Assembly (NCBI RefSeq): GCF_030915525.1
Contig: NZ_CP133269.1
Span: forward strand, 3,011,001 to 3,075,000
Direction of reading: 5' to 3'
From: Neobacillus sp. PS2-9
GTDB lineage: Bacteria; Bacillota; Bacilli; Bacillales; Cytobacillaceae
DNA: 64,000 bases
Shown: piece after piece, positions 18,466-26,294 of the stretch
Position numbering within the stretch: the stretch's first letter is position 1
Layout of the letters: every line of letters starts with the position of its first letter
Translations under genes and position numbers: made by a program
Notes under the pieces: generated by a model
What the model was told of the DNA's origin: nothing
What the model saw: the letters and a program-made list of their open reading frames with translations, nothing else
The model's database searches: none

Positions 18466-18543
18466 TTAGGCAGCTGGCTGGCATAGTGATTTTCTCCTTA
18501 GCCCCTTTAGCTTTGCGCCACTGATTTTCACCAGTTTTGCCTT
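18466..18543 (-). ncRNA. c-di-GMP-I (GEMM-I) riboswitch aptamer
   Basis: Read on the minus strand, the sequence follows the GEMM-I consensus in order. It starts with AGGCAAA, then a 6-bp stem ACTGGT/ATCAGT capped by the GAAA tetraloop, then the conserved GGCGCAAAGC (consensus G-R-CGCAAAGC), then AGGGGCTAAGGA at the start of P3, and finally ATGCCAGCCAGCTGCCT, whose GCCT closes P1 with the initial AGGC. Every universally conserved block of the class is present, including the tetraloop and its partner side. Downstream are a GGTATAG/CTATACC hairpin (18408-18426) and the terminator at 18350-18381. Confidence 0.9.
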
Positions 18544-18750
18544 GATCGAGATTCAATGTTTTTAGTATCTAAATAATCTCTAATCAAATAATAGAATGTT
18601 TTAACAATATCGAATATCCGACTATTTTCCCATTTTTGTCGAATTTACTAGGTATTTAGTTCTAAATTATAGAATATTACGTAGATTTATTTAGAATCAT
18701 GTCATAAATTGTCATTTATTCAAATTTTTATGACTCAATCTATTACTTTT
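18544..18750 (-). other. AT-rich leader/promoter region upstream of the riboswitch
   Basis: 207 bases between fliT and the aptamer with no coding potential. It must contain the promoter of the riboswitch transcript, for instance TCGACA, 17 bases, GGATAT in the middle, but several weak sigma-A-like pairs can be read and none is convincing. No clear terminator follows fliT. Confidence 0.4.
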
Positions 18751-19098
18751 TTACCTTTTAGAATCTAAAAAGATTCCATTTGTTTGCTTACTATAAGTCC
18801 TATATTGTTGAGAGACAAGTTTTTGCTTCTTTTGCTGATTAATAAGGCTTTTTGTTTCTTTGAGATTTTCATCTAGTAGAGGTGCCATTTGTTGATCTAA
18901 CAAGTAAGTGTCTTTTAATAATTTCTGCTCATTTGAAGTATATACATAATTCTTTTCGTGGTTTTTTTGCGCATCCACTCTACTCATTAATGCCTGTCTG
19001 TCATTAAGTAGTTTTTCAAATTCCTCATAATTTTCTTCCTTTAAGGAACTGCACATCTCTAGTGTTACTTCATAAATACTTTTTAGTATTTCTTCCAT
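18751..19098 (-). CDS. fliT: FliT-like flagellar protein (filament-cap chaperone position)
   Basis: 115 aa, all-helical, starting MEEILKSIYEVTLEMCSSLKEEN, with a Lys/Gln-rich C-terminal helix. Sequence similarity to FliT is weak by eye, but size, helical layout and position directly after fliS (14 bases) match FliT, the chaperone of the cap protein FliD (encoded at 29514-31004). Confidence 0.75.
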   Translation of the reverse strand: MEEILKSIYEVTLEMCSSLKEENYEEFEKLLNDRQALMSRVDAQKNHEKNYVYTSNEQKLLKDTYLLDQQMAPLLDENLKETKSLINQQKKQKLVSQQYRTYSKQTNGIFLDSKR

Positions 19099-19112
19099 TT
19101 TTATCTCAGACC

Positions 19113-19493
19113 TTAGCTTTTTAATTTGGCTTGTTTCATTGCAGTTGACCAGGTATCCGATAATTCGACAGCGAATCCTTCAACTTCATCTAGTATTTCC
19201 GAATTCTTATTAAGATTCGCTTCGATTAACCGGGATTTCATATAATCATACATAGTAAGTAATTGTTCCGCTACACTATATTCTTTTTTTAAGGTTATCA
19301 TTAATTCACTTAAAATATCCTGTGCTCTTAAATTATAGTTATTGCTATCTTCAAAGTTGTTATTTTTTAGAGCTGATTTAGATAATCGAATAAATTTGAT
19401 CAATCCTTGATATAACATAAAGGTAAGATCTTCTGGTCTTGAAGTTGTGACAGCTTGTTTTTGATAGGTTTGATAAGGATTTTTTAGACCCAT
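19113..19493 (-). CDS. fliS: Flagellin export chaperone FliS
   Basis: Binds the flagellin C-terminus and prevents premature polymerisation. 126 aa with the FliS N-terminal signature NPYQTYQKQAVTTSRPEDL and LTFMLYQGLIKFI, then a four-helix bundle. Its own sigma-D promoter lies upstream at 19539-19565. In many Bacillaceae it sits after fliD; here it is about 10 kb away from fliD. Confidence 0.96.
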   Translation of the reverse strand: MGLKNPYQTYQKQAVTTSRPEDLTFMLYQGLIKFIRLSKSALKNNNFEDSNNYNLRAQDILSELMITLKKEYSVAEQLLTMYDYMKSRLIEANLNKNSEILDEVEGFAVELSDTWSTAMKQAKLKS

Positions 19494-19538
19494 ATTTGAT
19501 TACTCCTTTTTCTTTCACACATTTTCGTCTATAAATAA

Positions 19539-19565
19539 TTATCGGATAAACTATGTAATAGTTAA
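19539..19565 (-). promoter_or_regulatory. Sigma-D promoter of fliS-fliT
   Basis: Minus-strand -35 TTAA (19562-19565), 15-base spacer, -10 TCCGATAA (19539-19546). Same architecture and spacing as six other promoters in the window. Confidence 0.85.
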
Positions 19566-19600
19566 GTTCTTTGAAAAAAAACATAACAAAAAATATAATA

Positions 19601-19638
19601 AAAAAAGATAGTCCATTTCAAGATGGAGTATCTTTTTT
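19601..19638 (-). terminator. Terminator after the RsfA-like gene
   Basis: Near-perfect inverted repeat AAAAAAGATA-TCCAT / ATGGA-TATCTTTTTT directly after the stop at 19643, with T-run. A standard intrinsic terminator. Confidence 0.85.
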
Positions 19639-19642
19639 ATAA

Positions 19643-20536
19643 TTAGCTACCGACCTGGAGAACAATTCCAAACCCATCAATAAGATAGTTAAGTCTTTGA
19701 TTATACGATTTGAGGTTTTGAATTTTAGCTGCATCCCCCAATTTATTAAATGCAGTAATTTCTCTAGCAAGCTTAGAAACTTCTAACTGTAATTCGTCAT
19801 TTCGTTTTTTCTCTTGTCTTAGTTGCTGTTCCTTCTTAACTAGCTTTTCCTTAAGTGCTTCTTTTTCATGGTTAATTGTCGATTTCATTGTCTCAACTTG
19901 TTGAACAGCTTCCTGGTTTTGAAGGGCCATATTGGTTAATTGGTATAACCCTCTCAACATTTCATTTAGGTTAAGACCTGGAAGTTGTTGTACGTTCGTA
20001 ATAAGCCCTGATAAAATATCGAGCAAATCAGTATTCTGTTCAGTATTTTGATAGGAAGCTTGAGGAACTGCAGGTACCTCATTAATTGCTTCAATTGAAA
20101 TTACCGGTACGTTATTTTCGTTAATCGTTGTAAAATGAAGGGCTTTTTGATTTGATTTTGGCTCTTTTTCATTCGACTTTAATGTGGAATAATATTTATA
20201 GTTTACAGATTGATAGCCTCGGTTCAGCAGTTGTGCTGCCTCCTCTAATATCTCCGTAATATTCAGTGCACCCTCTTCTTGCCGGTCTTTAATATATTGA
20301 AACATAAAGGTAATTTCATTTTTGGTCCATTTACGATTCGTCTTTTTTGATTCCATGTTATTTTGATTATTTTCATTCATATTAAACATCATCAAATTGT
20401 TAAAATAATAAACTAATGATCCAGAAGTCAAATTGTTTTTATTCTCCAACTCATGAATGAAAGACTCTTCTGATTGTCCTAATTCCTGATTCGCAAATGC
20501 CTCTTTCAGCTCAGATAGTGCGGATTTTAAACTCAT
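19643..20536 (-). CDS. RsfA-like Myb/SANT-domain protein with coiled coil
   Basis: 297 aa from the ATG at 20536, which follows AGGAGG at 7 bases; an in-frame start at 20611 lacks a site. Residues about 65-125 (RKWTKNEITFMFQYIKDR ... GYQSVNYKYYSTL) look like the Myb/SANT-type DNA-binding domain of RsfA, a prespore regulator of Bacillus. The middle is low-complexity and residues about 210-275 form a Lys/Glu/Gln coiled coil. RsfA-family proteins act in sporulation or as phage-type regulators; one inside a flagellar island, between fliS and the PilZ gene, is unusual. Target unknown. Confidence 0.7.
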   Translation of the reverse strand: MSLKSALSELKEAFANQELGQSEESFIHELENKNNLTSGSLVYYFNNLMMFNMNENNQNNMESKKTNRKWTKNEITFMFQYIKDRQEEGALNITEILEEAAQLLNRGYQSVNYKYYSTLKSNEKEPKSNQKALHFTTINENNVPVISIEAINEVPAVPQASYQNTEQNTDLLDILSGLITNVQQLPGLNLNEMLRGLYQLTNMALQNQEAVQQVETMKSTINHEKEALKEKLVKKEQQLRQEKKRNDELQLEVSKLAREITAFNKLGDAAKIQNLKSYNQRLNYLIDGFGIVLQVGS

Positions 20537-20611
20537 AAGAATACCTCCTACATGATTATTAGAAATGAACGATTGGTACAAAAGCAATAATCCTAAACAA
20601 CAATAATACAA

Positions 20612-20793
20612 GCATCAAAATCATTTGTCATTTCAAACGCACTTTCGTTATCATTCTCTTACTATATGTATTCGATCTTATGAATTTTTTATGGGTGTCG
20701 TTCAATCAGAAAAATCTATTACAAGTATTTACATGAACATGTTAATTATATAAAATTTGTAATTATCTGTAAACACCTTATTTAAATATTAAT
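20612..20793. other. Non-coding AT-rich spacer
   Basis: Spacer between the RsfA-like gene and the PilZ gene terminator. It presumably holds the promoter of the RsfA-like gene; no sigma-D pair with 15-base spacing and no convincing sigma-A pair is visible. Nothing else recognised. Confidence 0.4.
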
Positions 20794-20830
20794 AGAGGCT
20801 TTTTTAATAGAAAACAACAAAAAAGCCTCT
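20794..20830 (-). terminator. Terminator after the PilZ gene
   Basis: Inverted repeat AGAGGCTTTTTT / AAAAAAGCCTCT with a 13-base loop, downstream of the stop at 20868. A second partial copy (AAAAAAAGCC, 20847-20857) precedes it. Confidence 0.75.
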
Positions 20831-20867
20831 CATTTTGAATTAAGAAGGCTTTTTTTATAAACAAATA

Positions 20868-21494
20868 TTATCGTTCCTTTAAGCGGATTTGTCTTTGCTT
20901 TTCAAAACAATGCTGGATAATTTTCATTTGATCAGGTCGTTTGATTGAAGTGAATTCTAGAGCTACATATCTTCTTTCGATCTCTCTCATCAAACTACTT
21001 CGAATTACTTTTCCTTGAATTGGGACTTGTACTAGTTCCTTACTCCGTAAATCTGGAACGAATAAGGTACCAGCAATTTCTTCACCTTCATGAAATTGAG
21101 AATCTAGTTTACATGAAAATAGTACTCCTCCAGCACTAATATTGATGGTATGTAGTTCATTCCCTTCAATCAATAAACGTAAATTTGAATTCACTCGAAC
21201 ATTTTCTCTATGTTGGATTTTAATAATCTCATTTTCATTCGGCTTCTCTAGGCTGAGCAGTGGGATGGTATCTCTTGTTCTGCCTATAATTTCAGTCTTA
21301 AATTCAAATTTATTTTCACCAATAATATAAGATATTACTAATTTTGTCCCTATAGATAACAGACCAATTATTTCTCTATCAAGTGGAATACTAATGAGAA
21401 TCTCTTTTTCTCCAATCTCGGCAATATTTGACTTACAGGATAGTTCATGGGTTAGTATATCGATCATTATGTTTTGATTCACTTTTGGATACAT
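20868..21494 (-). CDS. PilZ-domain c-di-GMP receptor (YcgR/DgrA type flagellar brake)
   Basis: 208 aa with the N-terminal YcgR-N (PilZN) beta domain (about 1-90) and a C-terminal PilZ domain. The c-di-GMP motif RxxxR is R96-ENV-R100 and the second motif NxSxxG is N118-ISAGG, both intact. In B. subtilis the homologue DgrA (YpfA) binds c-di-GMP and slows or stops the motor through MotA. Here it has its own sigma-D promoter (21543-21569) and sits inside the flagellar island, so the brake is made with the late flagellar genes. It links functionally to the c-di-GMP riboswitch at 18466-18543. Confidence 0.93.
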   Translation of the reverse strand: MYPKVNQNIMIDILTHELSCKSNIAEIGEKEILISIPLDREIIGLLSIGTKLVISYIIGENKFEFKTEIIGRTRDTIPLLSLEKPNENEIIKIQHRENVRVNSNLRLLIEGNELHTINISAGGVLFSCKLDSQFHEGEEIAGTLFVPDLRSKELVQVPIQGKVIRSSLMREIERRYVALEFTSIKRPDQMKIIQHCFEKQRQIRLKER

Positions 21495-21542
21495 AGAGTC
21501 CTCCTGATAATCTGTTCAATTAAAATATGTCATATTTATATT

Positions 21543-21569
21543 TTATCGGATATTGGAAAAAAAAGTTAA
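21543..21569 (-). promoter_or_regulatory. Sigma-D promoter of the PilZ gene
   Basis: Minus-strand TTAA (21566-21569), 15-base spacer, TCCGATAA (21543-21550), about 50 bases before the start codon. Confidence 0.85.
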
Positions 21570-21583
21570 GGATAAAATTGCAT

Positions 21584-21618
21584 AAAAAAAGGGCAATCAC
21601 AAAAAAATTGCGCTGCCC
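21584..21618 (-). terminator. Terminator after flgL
   Basis: GGGCA / TGCCC stem with inner AAT/ATT pairs followed on the minus strand by a run of seven T. Ends the flgM-flgN-flgK-flgL operon just before the PilZ promoter. Confidence 0.75.
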
Positions 21619-21625
21619 CATATGA

Positions 21626-22516
21626 TTAACGTAAGAAATCTACTAAAGAGGGTTGGATAATACGAGCACCAACAGATAAAGCAGCCCGCTGCACATTCTC
21701 TTGGGCTTTTAGATTGGTGATAACTTCTGCCATATCAACATCCTCTTCACCCGATAATAAACGTGTAGTGGATACTTCAAGCCCGTCTATTCGTGAGATA
21801 CTTAATTCCATCCGGTTCATTCGTGCCCCTAATTCAGAACGATGTCTGAGAAGGTTGTCCATTTGGCCGTCTAATTGTGCTAAATGGTCTGTTGATCCTG
21901 GATTGGGAGAACGAAAATCAGTTTCAATATCTGAAAGTACTTTAAAGATCCCGCCAGTTCCATCGTTGTTAAATACATCTATGCCCTTCACATTGATTTG
22001 CACTGTGTTATTTTGCCCCACCACTAATTCTAGTTTTTCATTGTTAGCATTTGTAAACTCTTTTGTAGCACTGCTATATGGAGGAGTTTTTACATCGGTA
22101 CCTGCAAAAATATATTTTCCAGCTATCTGAGAGTTTGAAATCTCCCCTAGATGCTCTTTTAATTGGCTGATTTCTTCAGCAATAGCATTCCGGTCGGTTT
22201 CACTATTCGTTCCATTCTCACCTTGTATTGTAAGCTCTCTTACCCGTTGAAGTACAGAGGTGACTTCATCAAGTGCTTCGTCCGTTGAAGTCATCCAGGA
22301 AAGTCCATCATCTGCATTTCTTTTATACTGATCAATTTCGTTTAATGATGAACGATAAAACATGCCTCGTACTGCTATTACTGGATTATCAGAGGGTTTA
22401 TTGATCTTTCTGCCTGATGATACCTGTTCTTGTAATTGGTCCATCGTCTTATTGGTTCGCTGTAAATTAAACAACAAATTCTGATTCAATATATTTTGAG
22501 TGACACGCAAGGTCAT
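21626..22516 (-). CDS. flgL: Hook-filament junction protein FlgL (HAP3)
   Basis: Second junction protein between hook and filament. 296 aa with flagellin-like N-terminus (MTLRVTQNILNQNLLFNLQ, QVSSGRKINKPSDNP) and C-terminus (VDMAEVITNLKAQENVQRAA). Follows flgK by 10 bases. Confidence 0.97.
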   Translation of the reverse strand: MTLRVTQNILNQNLLFNLQRTNKTMDQLQEQVSSGRKINKPSDNPVIAVRGMFYRSSLNEIDQYKRNADDGLSWMTSTDEALDEVTSVLQRVRELTIQGENGTNSETDRNAIAEEISQLKEHLGEISNSQIAGKYIFAGTDVKTPPYSSATKEFTNANNEKLELVVGQNNTVQINVKGIDVFNNDGTGGIFKVLSDIETDFRSPNPGSTDHLAQLDGQMDNLLRHRSELGARMNRMELSISRIDGLEVSTTRLLSGEEDVDMAEVITNLKAQENVQRAALSVGARIIQPSLVDFLR

Positions 22517-22526
22517 ATTATCCCTC

Positions 22527-23972
22527 CTACAAGCCTACACGGCCCATGCCGTTAATGATTTTATCTAGACATTGGTCTACTACTGTTACCATCCTAGCTG
22601 AAGCATTGTATGCCTGCTGGAATTTAATCATGTTCGCCATTTCTTCATCCAATGATACACCGGATACAGACTGGCGGCGGTTCTCTACTTGTTGAATAAT
22701 CACTTCAGAGTTGCTTTGCATTCTCTGTGCTTCCTGTGAATCAATACCTAACTGACCGATAATATTTCGGTAATAATCATCTGCCGTAGAGTTTATTCCA
22801 GGAAAACCAAGGGCTATAAATTTAATATTAGCAATGTCTTGCGCATTTTTACCATTTCCTGTTGATGATTGGCCGGATGATTCCTCCTTAGCTGCAGCTA
22901 TCAAACCAGGAGATTTCAAAATATCCGGATTAACGGCAATATCATTCATACTCGTTCCTATAAAAAACGGCACTTTATTGGTTGATGTACCGTTAATATT
23001 TTCCAGGTTCATCCCTTTTTCATGAACAGCATTAACGGCATTAACAAATGTCATGGCTAAGTTATTCATTTTTTCCTGAATAGTAGGTATGGTGGATTTT
23101 ACTCCGCCGCCTAAAATTCCAAACGACTCGATTCTTCCTAATAATTCACCCGAATTTAAGGCAACTTGGGTATTCCCAATTTTGATATTTGCAGGATCTA
23201 CAACCCCGCTTGATGTATCAACTGTTAGCGTGTTAGCTGTTTTCCCTGAAACAAGTAGAACGCCACCAACAGAGATATCTACTACTCCCGTATCTTTATT
23301 TGGAGGGGAAACCTTTACATCAACTAGCTTAGATAGCTGATCAATTAAAACATCCCGTTGATCATATAGATCATTCGGCTGATATTCATTTGGAACAAGC
23401 CGACCAATTTGATCATTGAGGTTTCCAATTTGTGTTGCTAACGAATTAACTGAATCCGTTTTCGTTTTAATAACTAATTTAAGATCATCCTGAATTTGAT
23501 TTAAAGACTCGGAAATATGTCTAAGAGTCTCGGTTACTGCTACCCCTTTTTGGCTTACAACGGCACGGGCGGCAGCACTGTCTGGATTCTTCGACAGCTC
23601 TTCCCAACCCTTCCAAAATTCATCCATTGTATAAGCTAATCCATCATCAGATGGCTCATTTAATAGCTCTTCCACCTTAGTAAGGGTATCACTTTTCGCT
23701 TCCCAGTAACCCAAACTCTTATTCTCGCCACGTAGCTGCACGTCCAAATAATCCTCACGTAAGCGAACAAGCTTATCTACTTCAACACCGGTCCCTAGTT
23801 GGATTTGCATACCTGGGATGGAAACTGGCTTTGTGGCGATCATTTCTGCCCGTTGACGTGTATACCCTGTAGTGTTTGCATTAGCAATATTATGACCAGT
23901 GGTAGAAAGGGCAGTTTGTTGTGCCGCAAGTCCTCTTTTTCCTAATTCGATCCCATGAAAGGTTGATGTCAT
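22527..23972 (-). CDS. flgK: Hook-associated protein FlgK (HAP1)
   Basis: First junction protein on the hook. 481 aa, with the rod/hook/HAP N-terminal signature GLAAQQTALSTTGHNIANANTTGYTR (in part) and C-terminal VSLDEEMANMIKFQQAYNAS. Length close to B. subtilis FlgK (507 aa). Confidence 0.97.
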   Translation of the reverse strand: MTSTFHGIELGKRGLAAQQTALSTTGHNIANANTTGYTRQRAEMIATKPVSIPGMQIQLGTGVEVDKLVRLREDYLDVQLRGENKSLGYWEAKSDTLTKVEELLNEPSDDGLAYTMDEFWKGWEELSKNPDSAAARAVVSQKGVAVTETLRHISESLNQIQDDLKLVIKTKTDSVNSLATQIGNLNDQIGRLVPNEYQPNDLYDQRDVLIDQLSKLVDVKVSPPNKDTGVVDISVGGVLLVSGKTANTLTVDTSSGVVDPANIKIGNTQVALNSGELLGRIESFGILGGGVKSTIPTIQEKMNNLAMTFVNAVNAVHEKGMNLENINGTSTNKVPFFIGTSMNDIAVNPDILKSPGLIAAAKEESSGQSSTGNGKNAQDIANIKFIALGFPGINSTADDYYRNIIGQLGIDSQEAQRMQSNSEVIIQQVENRRQSVSGVSLDEEMANMIKFQQAYNASARMVTVVDQCLDKIINGMGRVGL

Positions 23973-23998
23973 GACAAATCCTCCTAAAAAATAAAACT

Positions 23999-24484
23999 CT
24001 AAATCTTAGCATCCAACATGCTAGTATAGCGATTTTTAGCATTTGGTCCGTAGCCAATGGCCGGTTCTTTCTTAGCAAACATTCCAATAGAATATTGTAT
24101 AAATGATAGAGAAGTTTGGATTAATTGTTGGTTATTCTCATTGATCTGAGAAATTTCCTGAATTAACCTGCGCAATTGTTTTGCGGCTAATGTTAGTTTA
24201 GCCTTATAAGTGGTATCTTGCTGTATATTTGTTAATTCTTCTAAGGTATAGGAATCACTAATGATTCCCTTCTGTTCCATATATTCTTGCACTTTTAGTT
24301 TTCTAATTTGTTCTAGTTTTTGAATTTCATCTACGCATAAAGCTTCACGATGAATTTGACTTTGAAGACCCTGAATATTACCTTCCACCAGCAAGTTTCT
24401 TTTCCCTTTGGCCAAGTCTAGTAATCGTGTGTGCGCATCGACCATTGTTTCCAAGATTTGAATAATTGTGTTCAGGGGTTCCAT
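23999..24484 (-). CDS. flgN: FlgN-type chaperone for FlgK/FlgL (YvyG)
   Basis: Helical chaperone for the hook-filament junction proteins encoded next to it. I set the start at ATG 24484 (MEPLNTIIQIL), preceded by TAGGAG; an upstream in-frame ATG at 24517 overlaps flgM without a good site. This gives 161 aa, the size of B. subtilis YvyG/FlgN (160 aa). Confidence 0.9.
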   Translation of the reverse strand: MEPLNTIIQILETMVDAHTRLLDLAKGKRNLLVEGNIQGLQSQIHREALCVDEIQKLEQIRKLKVQEYMEQKGIISDSYTLEELTNIQQDTTYKAKLTLAAKQLRRLIQEISQINENNQQLIQTSLSFIQYSIGMFAKKEPAIGYGPNAKNRYTSMLDAKI

Positions 24485-24495
24485 TTTTTTGTCTC

Positions 24496-24771
24496 CTAGA
24501 TTGATGTATTTTTCCAAAACGCAGTCATTTTTTCAGCAATTTTGCTGCTGTCTACTTTGTAGGTTCCGTCCGCAATTTGCTGTTTCAATTCCTGAATGCG
24601 CTGTTGACGTTGTGCTTGTTCAGACATCATGGCTTGAGAGATTTCACGGCCGCGTGATGATATGCTAACGTCTGCAGAAGTAGATGTCTTTTTAGTGGTG
24701 TTATTTGTATTTGAACGATTCGATTGATTTTGGTAGGAATAAAAACCAACTTTCGTATCATTAATTCGCAT
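24496..24771 (-). CDS. flgM: Anti-sigma-D factor FlgM
   Basis: Binds and inhibits sigma-D until it is removed or secreted at hook completion. 91 aa with N-terminal MRINDTKVGFYSYQNQ and C-terminal sigma-binding helices (SRGREISQAMMSEQAQRQQR; ELKQQIADGTYKVDSSKIAE). Transcribed from its own sigma-D promoter, giving a feedback loop. Confidence 0.96.
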   Translation of the reverse strand: MRINDTKVGFYSYQNQSNRSNTNNTTKKTSTSADVSISSRGREISQAMMSEQAQRQQRIQELKQQIADGTYKVDSSKIAEKMTAFWKNTSI

Positions 24772-24802
24772 TTGTAGTTCCCTCCTATTCCTTTATTAAT
24801 TC

Positions 24803-24829
24803 TTATCGGTATATTTTTTAAATAGTTTA
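24803..24829 (-). promoter_or_regulatory. Sigma-D promoter of flgM-flgN-flgK-flgL
   Basis: Minus-strand TAAA (24826-24829), 15-base spacer, ACCGATAA (24803-24810). Exact consensus -35. Confidence 0.9.
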
Positions 24830-24881
24830 GTTATCGTTATAAATTTTGTTTCTTTTATCGAATTGCTCTATTAAACTTGTC

Positions 24882-25010
24882 TGTTGATTTCCGCTCCAGG
24901 CACTTCGCTTTCCGTGGGTGTTTCGGCGAGCTCCTCGTCGCTTGCGCCTGCGGAGTCTCCCCTGAACCATACTCCCATAGGAGTCTTCGTGCCTTCCGCT
25001 CCAATCAACA
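24882..25010. repeat. 129-bp palindromic interspersed repeat of Bacillaceae type
   Basis: Bounded by TGTTGATT / AATCAACA. GC content is clearly above that of the flanks, and the interior holds nested inverted repeats (GGCACTTCG..., GAGTCTTCGTGCC; GCCTGCGGAGTC, ACTCCCATAGGAGTC). From memory, closely similar elements are scattered in intergenic regions of many Bacillaceae genomes. No coding potential. Function unknown; possibly a transcribed structured RNA or a small mobile element. The rest of the 24772-25167 gap holds the flgM promoter and the yviE terminator. Confidence 0.8.
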
Positions 25011-25132
25011 GGGTGTAAAAATCAATAATGCTATTTAACACAGCCTTATCAAAAAGAATATAATCTATATAATTGTATCAAAATATCCTTTTGATTTCAT
25101 TATGATATTACCAGCTCAAAATTAAAAAAATA

Positions 25133-25157
25133 CAGCCGAAAGAATTCCTTTCCGCTG
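25133..25157 (-). terminator. Terminator of flaG-yviE
   Basis: CAGC-GAAAG / CTTTC-GCTG type stem followed on the minus strand by TATTTTTTTAATT, just after the stop at 25168. Confidence 0.85.
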
Positions 25158-25167
25158 CTGGTCATTT

Positions 25168-25755
25168 TTATGATTTACTATCCACATTGCCGCCGACAAA
25201 GTCGATTTCTAAATTCTGCATCTGACGAAGGTATACTTCCGTTTTCCCTGGTGTATAGTTGTGAATTGGCTTATTTTGAGTCGTCTCTATTTCAGCCCCG
25301 CCTTGTTTCCAGTCAATAGTTAGCTCAGTAGGTGTAAAGTGAATTTTTACTGAACCGTAGCTTGGGATAAAGCCGATATTAAATTCAGCTGGCCCTGGGT
25401 TTGCTTTAGCTGACACAACAGATTGAATCGCATCATTCTTTTTTTCAATGGCTGCAAACTGATCGCCTTCTTGTGCTTTTTCGGCTACCGCTTCTAATGC
25501 TTCTTGCTTTGCGAACGCTGCCATATCCTCGCTAAATACACTATTACTCTTAAAGTTTAATTCATTCCATAATTGCTCTTGATCAATATCAAGGTGGCTC
25601 GGCTTTCGTTCTATAGTCATCGTGGCGGGAACCTGTTTGATCGATTGATCTGCTTGCTTTTGTTCTATTTCTTGGACTGGCTGGGTGATTCGGAGTCCAA
25701 TTTGGGCATAGGTTTGTTGTAGTCTTATTTGTGGAATCTGCATGATGTTTACCAT
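25168..25755 (-). CDS. YviE-like protein (DUF6470 type)
   Basis: 195 aa beginning (M)QIPQIRLQQTYAQIGL, as in YviE of B. subtilis, which lies between flgL and fliW in that species. Function is not established; a role in the flagellin/CsrA/FliW branch is suggested by its usual neighbours. Here it follows flaG by 3 bases and no fliW is adjacent. The start could be ATG 25755 or ATG 25743; neither has a clear ribosome binding site. Confidence 0.8.
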   Translation of the reverse strand: MVNIMQIPQIRLQQTYAQIGLRITQPVQEIEQKQADQSIKQVPATMTIERKPSHLDIDQEQLWNELNFKSNSVFSEDMAAFAKQEALEAVAEKAQEGDQFAAIEKKNDAIQSVVSAKANPGPAEFNIGFIPSYGSVKIHFTPTELTIDWKQGGAEIETTQNKPIHNYTPGKTEVYLRQMQNLEIDFVGGNVDSKS

Positions 25756-25758
25756 TAC

Positions 25759-26121
25759 CTATACTTTTTTATCAACTAATAGACCTAGATAATCGGTCAT
25801 TGCTGCGTACATATCTAGGAGTTTCTTAGAGGGAATTTCTTTGACCACTTCGTTTGTTGAATCGTCAACCAAGGTTACATAGTATTCTTTTAGCTCGTCA
25901 TGAAACTGGAATTTTAAATGTGTATTGGAAGCCTTTAAGAATTCATTCATGCTGTTCATGACTTTTTCAGTTTTTTCTTTTGTCTGTGCTTGTTGTTGTG
26001 GTGGTGATTGTGACTGCTCTTTTTTTTCTGGCAATACTTCTTTAATTTTGACGGTACCTTCCACTTTAGGAACGGTATAATCAACTGATTGGTTATTAGA
26101 ATTGGACAATTTGTCTATCAT
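25759..26121 (-). CDS. flaG: FlaG family protein
   Basis: About 120 aa from ATG 26121, which follows AAGGGGG; an in-frame ATG at 26148 precedes this site and almost touches the promoter, so it is rejected. C-terminal FlaG domain: HLKFQFHDELKEYYVTLVDD, NEVVKEIPSKKLLDMYAAM. FlaG influences filament length in other bacteria. Transcribed with the yviE-like gene from a sigma-D promoter. Confidence 0.92.
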   Translation of the reverse strand: MIDKLSNSNNQSVDYTVPKVEGTVKIKEVLPEKKEQSQSPPQQQAQTKEKTEKVMNSMNEFLKASNTHLKFQFHDELKEYYVTLVDDSTNEVVKEIPSKKLLDMYAAMTDYLGLLVDKKV

Positions 26122-26157
26122 TTTATGCCCCCTTTTTGTCACTATCATTTTACTTTA

Positions 26158-26184
26158 TTATCGGATGAAAAATTTGAATGTTTA
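26158..26184 (-). promoter_or_regulatory. Sigma-D promoter of flaG-yviE
   Basis: Minus-strand TAAA (26181-26184), 15-base spacer, TCCGATAA (26158-26165). Exact -35 consensus. It shows that the divergent endonuclease reading frame must start farther right. Confidence 0.9.
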
Positions 26185-26294
26185 GTGAAAATTATGTAAA
26201 TGTAGGAAAAAAACAGTTATTAAACTATCAATTAAGAATTTGTTTATTAGCCTTATTACTTTATAATCAGAGTAGAAACATATGTTCTCGAAAG

